From the NCBI GenBank assembly GCA_039806065.1, contig JBDKJS010000225.1:1-18128 (forward strand): a stretch of DNA of 18,128 nucleotides. The letters are read 5' to 3'. This DNA is from JBDKJS01 sp039806065 (GTDB lineage: Bacteria > Bacteroidota > Bacteroidia > AKYH767-A > 2013-40CM-41-45). A model generated the notes under the pieces. The model was not told the DNA's origin. It did no database searches and saw nothing but the letters and a program-made list of their open reading frames with translations. Position numbers and translations under genes: made by a program. Of this stretch, positions 1 through 8,300 are shown piece after piece; position 1 is the first letter of the stretch; each line of letters starts with the position of its first letter.

Positions 1-1692
1 TGGTATTTCATTACTGATGAAATCAAACTTACTTATCCCGTAGGTCGCGAAGGCTTTGCACCTACCACACCGGAATTAATTCGTTGGGATGCACTTGGCA
101 CTTCTGGTAATTTTACCTTAAGCTTTTCAACTGATAGTGGCGCAACATATGCTAATATAGCGACCGTGGCCGGTAACGTGAGGCAATATGAATGGTCAGT
201 ACCAAATAATGTTAGCGGTCAAGTGTCTGTAAAGGTATCGCGTGGCGGTTGGGAAGATACCAATGATGAACCACTTACAATTATAGCACTGCCTACCAAT
301 ATATCAGTGGACTTTGCTTGTCCCAATTCATTACAACTTTCTTGGAATGCTGTGAGTGGCGCCACATCCTATGAAGTTAGCCGGCTGGGTGCTAAATATA
401 TGGATTCCCTTACTACCGTTACTGGTACTACAGCCTCATTAAACATATCCAGCACCACTGATGAATGGTTTAGTGTTAGAGCAATAGCTAATAACGGAAA
501 TAAAGGAAGGAGGGCAACTGCCATTAATAAGCAACCAGGCCTTATCAATTGTTCGTTGGCCGATGACTTGGAATTATTAAGCGTAATAAACCCAACCCCA
601 GGAAGTTTTTATGATTGTGTTGATTTAAGCACTGTCAGTGTCATGGCTTCAGTAAAAAATTCTGGAATCAATACCATCAATAGTTTTACAGCAAATTACA
701 AAGTTGATGGAGGAGCGATCATTTCTGAATCATTTACCAATTCCTTAATTCAAGGCGCTAGCGTAAACATTACTTTTAGTAATGCCGCCAATTTATCAGC
801 TCCTGGGCAGCATCAAGTAAGCGTTTGGATTGATTATGGCCCAGACTTAAATAGCAATAATGATTCGATAGGTTTTATTACAACTATCTACAATGGATCA
901 ATGGCTCCTCTTGTGGAGAGCTTTCAAAATGGATTTCCACCAGTTGGCTATTCGATCATAGCGTCTGGCCCTGATTTTGAATGGGCATCTAGTAATGTTA
1001 CTGGTAGCAACAGCGCAGCTACTATAGCTGCCTGGTTTGATAATTTTAGTTATAATAATCAAGGCTCTGAAGATGTGCTACAAACAACTTTGATTGATCT
1101 TGCTCCATTAAGCACGCCTTCTTTAAGTTTTGATGTTGCCTATGCTGAATATCCAGGTTATGCTGATGGCCTAAGAGTAGATGTTTCTACTGATTGTGGG
1201 GTAACTTTTATACCAACCACTTATTTAAAACAAGGACCTGCATTGGCCACCGTAGCACCTACTTCTTCAGATTGGGAACCTACTGCCGCAAATCAATGGA
1301 GAAATGAAGTCGTAAGTTTACAACCTTATTTAGGCCAAAAAATTTTATTGCGCTTTGTGAATATCAATGGCTTTGGCAACAATCTATATGTTGATAATAT
1401 CAATATTGCTAACGGGCCTACCGGTATTAATGAAACTGATAATTTAGCCATTACTATTTTCCCTAACCCTACAATAGGTAAGTTTAATATTATCTCATTC
1501 AATAATAGTTTAAATATAGCTGAATTCACCATTTACGATGCTACGGGTAAACTCATCAGGTCTGAAACAATTAATTTAGCTACTAGAGGGCACCGAGCTG
1601 AATTTGATTTATCTGGCAATCCGAAAGGTTTATATTTTGTATCTATTAGATCTAATAATGACCTTAAGACATTTAAAATATCACTTCAATAA
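1..1692 (+). CDS. Secreted T9SS type A cargo protein, multidomain, 5' end outside window
   Basis: The frame is open from base 1, so the gene starts upstream; an internal GTG at 166 is not its start. The visible 563 residues begin with a segment typical of large Bacteroidota exoproteins (LIRWDA, then FSTDSGATY). A fibronectin-III-like domain follows (about residues 95-175; LSWNAVSGATSYEVSR), then a CARDB-like domain (about 185-297) and a jelly-roll, MAM-like domain (about 300-470; SFQNGFPP, then YVDNINI). A C-terminal T9SS type A sorting domain closes it (last ~80 residues; IFPNPTIGKFNI, GKLIRSETI, KGLYFVSIRS). That domain directs export across the outer membrane by the type IX system, usually with cleavage and surface attachment or release. 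The missing N-terminus may hold a peptidase or other catalytic domain, so the function of the whole protein cannot be given. Export is well supported; the domain borders are approximate. Confidence 0.88.
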   Translation, partial: WYFITDEIKLTYPVGREGFAPTTPELIRWDALGTSGNFTLSFSTDSGATYANIATVAGNVRQYEWSVPNNVSGQVSVKVSRGGWEDTNDEPLTIIALPTNISVDFACPNSLQLSWNAVSGATSYEVSRLGAKYMDSLTTVTGTTASLNISSTTDEWFSVRAIANNGNKGRRATAINKQPGLINCSLADDLELLSVINPTPGSFYDCVDLSTVSVMASVKNSGINTINSFTANYKVDGGAIISESFTNSLIQGASVNITFSNAANLSAPGQHQVSVWIDYGPDLNSNNDSIGFITTIYNGSMAPLVESFQNGFPPVGYSIIASGPDFEWASSNVTGSNSAATIAAWFDNFSYNNQGSEDVLQTTLIDLAPLSTPSLSFDVAYAEYPGYADGLRVDVSTDCGVTFIPTTYLKQGPALATVAPTSSDWEPTAANQWRNEVVSLQPYLGQKILLRFVNINGFGNNLYVDNINIANGPTGINETDNLAITIFPNPTIGKFNIISFNNSLNIAEFTIYDATGKLIRSETINLATRGHRAEFDLSGNPKGLYFVSIRSNNDLKTFKISLQ

Positions 1693-1714
1693 TTAAGTAA
1701 TTGCATTTAATTTC

Positions 1715-1744
1715 AAGCCGTTAGAATTTCTAACGGCTTTTTTT
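1715..1744 (+). terminator. Rho-independent terminator of the first T9SS cargo gene
   Basis: A perfect 11-bp stem (AAGCCGTTAGA, 1715-1725, with its complement at 1729-1739) closes a 3-nt loop and runs into a T-rich tract. It starts 23 nt after the TAA stop and separates this gene from the UnbU-like gene. Confidence 0.9.
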
Positions 1745-1794
1745 ATATCAACTTATGGAATAAGGCAAGAAGTAGCGTCCACTTATAAAAGTTT

Positions 1795-2619
1795 ATGCTA
1801 CTTTCTTCTCCAACTTCCCCTTCCTTCTCCGTGCTCCATTGGCTGAAGGCTGATGCACGTCATTTTCAAATTTTATTCCAGGTTATCTTTTTGTGCTATG
1901 GTATTTATATGCTCCACTGGGAAGCAAGCCCAATGAAGTATTTTATAACCTTTGCCACAGTACTATTGGTTCAGTGGTGCTTTAATAATTATCACCGAGA
2001 AGTATTTAATTATAAAAGTGCCTTCATAACAGGACTTAGTCTTTGCTTAATGTTAAAGGTTAATAATCCATTCACGCTTTGTATAGCTGGGTCAATTGCC
2101 ATTGCTTCAAAGTTTTGGTTGAAAGCCAATGATAAACATTTTTTTAACCCAGCTAATATTGGTATTTGCCTTACCATGCTTTTTACTGATGATGCTTGGA
2201 TTAGCCCTGGGCAGTGGGGTAGTAGGGCACTGCTTTTTTTCTTGATTGGCACTGCTGGATTTTTAGTTCTTTTTAGGATTAAAAGAATCGATACTGCACT
2301 TGCTTTTTTAATCACCTTCTTAGTCTTACAGTATTTAAGGCAAATTTATTTTCTAAGATGGGAGCAAGATTTTTTTATCCATCAACTTAACAGTGGAACA
2401 TTGTTGCTATTTACTTTTTTTATGATTACTGATCCAGTCTCATCACCAAGAAACAATGTGGCAAGAATCATGTGGGCTGCTGCTGTTGCAGGTTTGGCAT
2501 TCTATCTGCAAACATTTAAATGGATCAATGGTGCTCCCATCTGGGCATTGTTTTTTCTGAGCATGACTACGCCATCCATCGATTATCTATTTAAGGGAAA
2601 TAAATTCAATTGGAAATAA
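1795..2619 (+). CDS. NqrB/RnfD/UnbU-family integral membrane protein
   Basis: This 274-residue protein is almost entirely membrane-spanning, with about eight hydrophobic segments. Two motifs place it near the NqrB/RnfD superfamily: FNPANIGI (117-124), and SGTLLLFTFFMITDP (200-214) followed by VSSPR. The second matches the SGGTMLGAFFIATDP-type block of RnfD. The stretch SPGQWGS (137-143) and the overall size fit the shorter UnbU branch, first named from enediyne clusters but widespread in Bacteroidota. NqrB and RnfD carry flavin and help couple electron flow to ion transport in multi-subunit complexes. No other Rnf or Nqr subunit is encoded here, and I see no SGAT-type flavin attachment site, so a redox role is only inferred. 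The downstream DUF2330 gene begins 27 nt later and is probably cotranscribed. The ATG at 1795 is the first in frame. Confidence 0.75.
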   Translation: MLLSSPTSPSFSVLHWLKADARHFQILFQVIFLCYGIYMLHWEASPMKYFITFATVLLVQWCFNNYHREVFNYKSAFITGLSLCLMLKVNNPFTLCIAGSIAIASKFWLKANDKHFFNPANIGICLTMLFTDDAWISPGQWGSRALLFFLIGTAGFLVLFRIKRIDTALAFLITFLVLQYLRQIYFLRWEQDFFIHQLNSGTLLLFTFFMITDPVSSPRNNVARIMWAAAVAGLAFYLQTFKWINGAPIWALFFLSMTTPSIDYLFKGNKFNWK

Positions 2620-2646
2620 ATATTAAACTATCTAAATATATCTATT

Positions 2647-4242
2647 ATGAAAAAAGTAAACATGTTATTATTATTGGCACTGTATCATATTGATGCTTTT
2701 GCCTTCTGTGGCTTTTACGTGGCCAAAGCTGATGCTAAGCTGTTCAACAAATCATCGCAGGTGATCATCGCAAGAAATGATGACCAAACTACCATTACCA
2801 TGAGCAGCGATTTTAATGGTGATGTCAAGGATTTTGCGATGGTGATACCTGTGCCGGTGGTATTAAGGCGCGAACAAATTAAAACTGTTAATAGGAGTTT
2901 ATTTGATAAGCTAGATGCCTATAGTGGTCCTCGTTTGGTTGAGTATTACGATTCTAACCCTTGTTCAGTTCGTGAAGAGTTGCTTGAAAGTAAATCTGTA
3001 TCAGCAGCAATGGCTACCACTGAATCTGTTAAACAAAAATTGTCGAAAGATGAAGTTGCAGACGTTGTTAAAATTGAAGCTAGGTATACTGTTGGAGAGT
3101 ATGATATTTTATTGCTTTCTTCAACCGAAAGTGCTGGCCTTGAGAAGTGGTTAACTACTAATGGATATAAGGTGCCGCCCGGTGCTGCAGAAGTGCTTAC
3201 ACCTTACATTAAATCCAACATGAAATTTTTTGTAGTAAAGGTAAATATCGATATCTTGAATAGCTCAGGAGCACAATTGCTCAACCCATTACAAGTTAAT
3301 TTCAATTCGCCTAAATTCATGTTACCAATAAGGTTGGGCATGGCTAATGCAACACAATCCCAGGATATGATAGTTTATACGCTCACCAAGTCAGGAAGTG
3401 TAGAAACCACTAATTATAGAACTACTGAAATTCCAAGTAATAAGAATGTACCTGAATTTGTAAAAGATGTTTTTGGTAAATTTTATGTTGACCTTTATAA
3501 AAATGCAGTGCACCGTGAAGGGCGTGGAACTATTTTTTGTGAGTATGCTTGGAACTTAAGTGGTAATAACAATGTTAAATGTGATCCTTGTCCCACACCA
3601 CCGCCCATTATCAGTGAACTTCAAAGGGCAGGAGTAGACTGGTTACATCATAACGAATGGGGAAATTATAGTGGCGATTTGTTTATCACCAGGCTGCATG
3701 TGACCTACGACAGGCAGCATTTTCCTCAAGACTTGGTTTTTCAAGAAACACCTAATAGGGAAAATTTTCAAGCTCGCTACATTATCACTCATCCTGCACA
3801 AGGTGATGTGAGTTGTACCGAAGGCAAAACCTATGTGGCCGAACTGAAAAAAAGACGTTACAAGGAATTGTTGACACTTGCCAACCTTACTAATTGGGAT
3901 ACTGAAGAATTTTATGATTACCCAACTAGGTGGCGTTCGTTTAAACTTCAGATGGATGAAGGGTTTATTCCGATTCAAAAAGCGACTGAAACAAATCCAG
4001 TGCATAGACTTAAAGCTTCAAATCAGACCCAACACAATGATAGCATTGTTAGAGATCAAACCACCACCACAATTACCGCTGTTCAACATGATGCGCTTAC
4101 CATGGATTGTGAAAACAATTTCACCCCTAAGTATCAACAGAGTAAAGCTGGAACTGATGGTGATAAAAATAGATCGTACTTGCTTGCTGTCATCTTTATT
4201 TGGCTGGTGTGGAAGTTGTTTAAATGGTTTAAGGGTATTTGA
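2647..4242 (+). CDS. DUF2330 domain-containing secreted/membrane-anchored protein
   Basis: The 531-residue protein begins with a hydrophobic signal peptide (about 1-20) leading into CGFYVAKADAKLFNKSSQVI, the typical opening of DUF2330 proteins, and continues with FAMVIPVPV (about 63-71). A CDPCP motif with flanking aromatics (around residue 313) is another family hallmark; its CxxC could bind metal or form a disulfide. Near the C-terminus one transmembrane helix (about 512-527, LLAVIFIWLVWKLF) followed by a basic KWFKGI tail suggests anchoring in the inner membrane with the main domain outside the cytoplasm. DUF2330 has no established function that I know of. It lies 27 nt behind an UnbU/RnfD-like membrane protein gene, so the two may form a membrane-periplasm unit. 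The family call is firm; the role is unknown. Confidence 0.85.
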   Translation: MKKVNMLLLLALYHIDAFAFCGFYVAKADAKLFNKSSQVIIARNDDQTTITMSSDFNGDVKDFAMVIPVPVVLRREQIKTVNRSLFDKLDAYSGPRLVEYYDSNPCSVREELLESKSVSAAMATTESVKQKLSKDEVADVVKIEARYTVGEYDILLLSSTESAGLEKWLTTNGYKVPPGAAEVLTPYIKSNMKFFVVKVNIDILNSSGAQLLNPLQVNFNSPKFMLPIRLGMANATQSQDMIVYTLTKSGSVETTNYRTTEIPSNKNVPEFVKDVFGKFYVDLYKNAVHREGRGTIFCEYAWNLSGNNNVKCDPCPTPPPIISELQRAGVDWLHHNEWGNYSGDLFITRLHVTYDRQHFPQDLVFQETPNRENFQARYIITHPAQGDVSCTEGKTYVAELKKRRYKELLTLANLTNWDTEEFYDYPTRWRSFKLQMDEGFIPIQKATETNPVHRLKASNQTQHNDSIVRDQTTTTITAVQHDALTMDCENNFTPKYQQSKAGTDGDKNRSYLLAVIFIWLVWKLFKWFKGI

Positions 4243-4260
4243 TTGGCAAATAAAAAGGCT

Positions 4261-4292
4261 AAGGATCTCAATGCGTTTTCATTGGGGTCCTT
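4261..4292. terminator. Stem-loop between convergent genes, possible terminator
   Basis: The sequence at 4261-4273 can pair with 4280-4292 around a 6-nt loop. In plus-strand RNA this gives 13 pairs, two of them G-U; in minus-strand RNA two pairs become C-A mismatches. On the minus strand it runs over the stop codon of the T9SS gene and is followed 4 nt later by five Ts, so it may end that transcript. On the plus strand no T-tract follows. Confidence 0.5.
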
Positions 4293-5154
4293 ATTCAGTA
4301 ATAATCAGTTTTCGACTAATGCTGTTGTTATCATTTGTAAATATTAAAGTGTAAATCCCTTCTGTTAGATTTAAATCTGCAAGGTCTAACTTAGACTGTA
4401 CAGCGTTATAATTATAATATACCATTTGTTGAGTTAGATTATATATTTTAATAATGGTTGGATTATCATCAATTAAATATAAATGCAATGTTGAATTTTT
4501 CGAAATAGGATTTGGATAAAACAGAATCCTACTATTAATGTAAATATTGTCAACAGCAGTGGTATTTATAAAACATCCATTAAAATTTATATCTTGGTAT
4601 AGTAAATTGAATTGTTTACTGAAGCATACCAATGTGCATTCAAAGTCAACAGAACAACTTGCCACATAGCCGCATACAAGTCCTCTTGTGCTTCCTATCC
4701 CTTCAATCCACTCATCAAAATAAAATCCTTGTAGGATAATTCTTTTTCTGAAGCTACCATCTAGTAATTGAACACTGTCTACCTGTGTTACCTGAGCAGT
4801 AACCACGCATCCAAATGATGAGGTAGTAAACGTATCATTAAGGTTTAGAGAAAAATCATATATCAACTCTTCACTAGTTCCATTCCACAAATAAACCTTC
4901 TTACTTGCTGTGTCTTCTCTTATTGATGAGGGTGAATAAACCAAACTGCCTGCTGAATCGGCATTGTAAATTATTTTTTGATAGATATTGCCATTGATAG
5001 TGGTATCGCTTCCTATGCTAATTACCATGGTGCCGCATCCACCAAAGCTTATACAGGTGGCTATATTCCATTGATTGTTTGTGTCTAAAATCGGTTGATA
5101 GGCCTCTGCCAATATAGGAATGAAGAGCAATAAAAGGATCATTATTTTTTTCAT
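4291..5154 (-). CDS. Small T9SS type A cargo protein of unknown function
   Basis: The 287-residue protein has a signal peptide (MKKIMILLLLFIPILAEA), a ~185-residue middle domain, and a C-terminal T9SS type A sorting domain (about 208-287; ILFYPNPISKNSTL, EGIYTLIFTN). The middle contains DEWIEGIGSTRGL (147-159), a motif I recognise from a common Bacteroidota family of short T9SS proteins with no assigned role. It is rich in cysteines (34, 40, 116, 161, 167, 173, 177, 194), which probably form disulfides after export. It converges on the DUF2330 gene with 48 nt between them. A TAAATTTA sequence directly before the ATG is a near match (7/8) to the Bacteroidota -7 element, with TTG 16 nt further upstream. 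No enzyme motif is visible; an adhesive or structural surface role is possible but unproven. Confidence 0.82.
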   Translation of the reverse strand: MKKIMILLLLFIPILAEAYQPILDTNNQWNIATCISFGGCGTMVISIGSDTTINGNIYQKIIYNADSAGSLVYSPSSIREDTASKKVYLWNGTSEELIYDFSLNLNDTFTTSSFGCVVTAQVTQVDSVQLLDGSFRKRIILQGFYFDEWIEGIGSTRGLVCGYVASCSVDFECTLVCFSKQFNLLYQDINFNGCFINTTAVDNIYINSRILFYPNPISKNSTLHLYLIDDNPTIIKIYNLTQQMVYYNYNAVQSKLDLADLNLTEGIYTLIFTNDNNSISRKLIITE

Positions 5155-5202
5155 GGTTTAAATTTACCATTAAATTCCCTATCAATTACATGGTAATTTT
5201 GC

Positions 5203-5235
5203 TTGCCAAAATTCCAAAATAGAAATGTATCTTTG
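5203..5235 (+). promoter_or_regulatory. Bacteroidota-type promoter of the tRNA-Arg gene
   Basis: An exact -7 element TATCTTTG (TAnnTTTG) lies at 5228-5235, with a -33 TTG at 5203-5205 and a 22-nt spacer. Transcription should start near 5240, about 14 nt before the mature tRNA 5' end. Confidence 0.75.
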
Positions 5236-5253
5236 CAGCCCTTTAGTACTATT

Positions 5254-5325
5254 GGTCTCATAGTTCAACGGATAGAATAGGAGTTTCCTAAACTCTTGAT
5301 CTGGGTTCGATTCCCGGTGAGACTA
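5254..5325 (+). tRNA. tRNA-Arg (anticodon CCT)
   Basis: A complete 72-nt cloverleaf can be drawn. The acceptor stem is GGTCTCA with TGAGACT (first pair G-U). The D arm is GTTC/GAAT. The anticodon stem GGAGT/ACTCT closes the seven-base loop TTCCTAA, giving anticodon CCT, which reads the AGG codon. The T arm is CTGGG-TTCGATT-CCCGG. The variable loop has four bases and the discriminator base is A. The CCA end is not encoded and must be added after transcription. It has its own upstream promoter and a hairpin terminator directly behind it, so it is a single-gene transcript. Confidence 0.96.
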
Positions 5326-5330
5326 CAAAA

Positions 5331-5366
5331 AAAAAATCCTCCCTGAATTTTCAAGGAGGATTTTTT
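5331..5366. terminator. Bidirectional terminator between tRNA-Arg and the large T9SS gene
   Basis: A perfect 12-bp stem (AAAAAATCCTCC, 5331-5342, with GGAGGATTTTTT, 5355-5366) has a 12-nt interior that can extend it by TGAA/TTCA. Because the arms are A6 and T6, each strand ends in a U-tract. It begins 5 nt after the tRNA and lies 15 nt beyond the stop of the convergent 1178-residue protein gene. Confidence 0.92.
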
Positions 5367-5381
5367 CATTTTAAGTACTTT

Positions 5382-8300
5382 TTATTGAATGATCAATTGC
5401 AAGGTTTCTTTTAAATTTTTATTTCTTAATTCTAAGAAATAAATTCCTTTTGCAAAATTACGTAAATCTAAGTCATGGCTTGCCTTCACACTTGGTAGTA
5501 GCGTAGTGTAAACTTTCTGACCTAGTGCATTGGTTACTGAAAGGGTGAGTGCATCTTCTTGATTGCCCGTCATTATTTGTACAAGCCCTGCACTTGGATT
5601 CGGATATAAACTAACTATTCCACTTTTGCCAGGTGCACCGATACCAACATTGAACGTTACTAGTATGCTGTCGCTTGCACTACAACCATTACTATCGGTT
5701 ACAGTTACACTATAAGTATTACTTGCTAGAACATTTATGGTTTGGGTGGTTTCAAGTGTGCTCCAGCTGTAGAAAATAAAACCTGCACCTGCATCAAGGG
5801 TGTAAGGAAGTCCTACAGGCACTATGGTATCATTACCTAAATTTATAACAGGTAACCCTAGTACGATAGCTTGTACTGTTGCACGGGATAAGGATGGACA
5901 TGTAGTTCCAGCTTCGGCATAAATGGTGGTGGTGCTATCAAAAAATGCAGTGTAGCTACTTCCACAGCCCAATTGATTGCCGCCTATTGGCGCATCATAC
6001 CAACAAATGCTATCATTGCTTGCAGCGGTTAGGGTGATGAAACCTTCACCACAGCGAGATCCGGCTAGCCCTGTTGGGGTGGCTGCATACGGTAGTATTG
6101 TTTTTGATTCTTTCAAAGTATCATTACCATTGTCTTCGTCAGTAGCGAGAGAAGTATAAACTTCAAAACTATAAGTGGCGCCACCTGTCGCATCTAAAAG
6201 TACATCAAAGGTTAATTGTGCTGAGGCACCGGCTAATAATGTTCCTGTTAGTGTATCGTTGATATTTAATGTAGCATCACCACTCACGTTTAATACTACA
6301 GGCACATCTTGCAAACTAAAGGTGCCATAATTACGGATCACTACGGTGATCTGTAATGAATCTTGTTCACAAGTTACATTTGGAGATAATAAACTTTCGA
6401 TTCCTGCATCTAATGGGAATACTTCGTTTACATCAATACAATCTTGATTGGCACAGCCATTGGCATCCGTAACTGTTACACAATAGTTCCCTCCTGTAGA
6501 TATAGTTATGGATTGAGCGGTATCACCAGTAGTCCAGCTATATGAAATGTATCCAGGACCTGGATCAAGTATGGCATTGCCACCAGAAACAAAGCTAACA
6601 TCTGGTCCTAGGTCTACTATAGGTAAACTATTGATAACAGCTATTACTTCCGTACGTGTACTTTTGCATCCAAAAGCACTGATCTCTTCAACAAAATAAC
6701 TAGTAGTATTGTTGATAATAGGGGTGGAGAAGGAAATCCCACCTGCTATTGCGCTACCTCCTACTGGAGTATCGTACCATGCTAAACTATCAACCAAAAG
6801 GGCTACCAGTGTTAAACTTCCGCTTCCACAAGCGGTATCCCCTTGGGCTAGAGGAGCGACAGGGTTGGCATTAATATTAAAAGTCAATATTGTTGTATCA
6901 TTATTTAAATTATTTTCATTTAAAAGTAATGTATAGGCTGTAAGGGTAGCATTGCCGCCTGATGAAGTATTGAGGGTGGCAGTTAAGGTTATAGTATCGC
7001 TAATGCCTGGTGCCAATATGTCGGTATAAGTTTCAGTAGCTGTGAGTGTAAAATCGCCAGTAACATCAACAGTGAAATCAAAATTAGTCTCGGCATAGTC
7101 TCCACTATTGGTTATTATTAAAGTGATACTAGCCACTGAATCTTCACATGCCCCATTCACCGGACTTAAAATAGCACTTACGCCCACATCATGTAGTAGA
7201 GGGGTGTATTCATCAGCACCAATATCGGGTGTGTTGCTGCGTGTTTCCCCATCTATATCAGTGGTTACACTAGCAAGTGGTAAACCAGCATTGTTCATTA
7301 CAATGCTATTACTGTGTAAATCGATTGCTGATGCAAAAGTAGGATTGGTGCTCACACTAAAATTATCTTGAGCGCTTAGGGTGGTCCAATCACTAAGGGA
7401 TGCAGCATCTGTCCCTGAATATTGGCCAATGTTGGCTCCTGTGGTGTATAAATTATTGGTGTTAGATATTACGATTCCTGATGCGGCATCATTGGTGATC
7501 ACATAAGCATAACCACCGGCATTATTGGCCAGTACATTGTTTCTTACATTCATACCTGTCATGATACCAGCATATTTAATGGCTGTAGAAGCGGCATTGG
7601 TACCAGCTACATTAATGCTGTTGTGCAATACATCTTGGTAATCGCCTCCGGTTATATTGATCCCTGTGGAGTCAAGGCTGGTAATAAAATTATTTGCCAC
7701 CAAACTTCTAATGCCGGCAAGTCCGGTACAGTCAATTAGATAAAGTGCTGTTCCTGTAACACCTTCAATTTTATTGTTCGTTATAACCATGTTTTGCTGG
7801 CATAAATTGCAGTAGATTGCACTGAAGTTATTGAATACTGCTACTGAACGAACGGTGTTATTGCTAATGATAGCCTGTGCTTGGTTGCTCAACTGGATTG
7901 CTTTTGAAGTTTGATTTTCAAAAATATTATTCGTGATTACTATATTGTTTTCCAATGCTGCCGGACTAACTCCATTCATATAGATTCCTAATGAACCATT
8001 GGAAAAAATATTGTTGGTGAAAACATTCATGCTGTCGTTGAACAAAGTACTGGCACTGCTGTAAATTAATGCTGCAGAACTAATTGTTACCGTACTGGTA
8101 GAGCCTATTACTCTACAATTGCTAATAGTATTGTAGCTTGCATTAGCAGTGTAATCAATTATCCTAGCAAAGGCGTTGCTACCACTTCGTTCAAAAGTAA
8201 TTTTATGGAAGGTAATGAAACTAGCACCGTTCAATCTAACTAAATAATTGTTTGCAGCTAGATTGCTGCTGGGCAATGCTATCGTTACTAAACTACTATC

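Noticed and set aside
3878..4354. A 158-codon plus-strand frame overlapping the end of the DUF2330 gene
   Set aside because: It is a shifted-frame shadow of the DUF2330 C-terminus; the real frame carries the family motifs, the membrane anchor and a normal stop.
5254..5325. tRNA-Arg as an integration site of a mobile element
   Set aside because: No integrase next to it, no repeated copy of the tRNA 3' end, and the xerC nearby has a housekeeping context.
5977..7371. Several plus-strand reading frames of 60-90 codons inside the large T9SS gene
   Set aside because: They are antisense to a clearly coding, repetitive beta-sandwich region, lack recognisable domains and have no promoter or start context.
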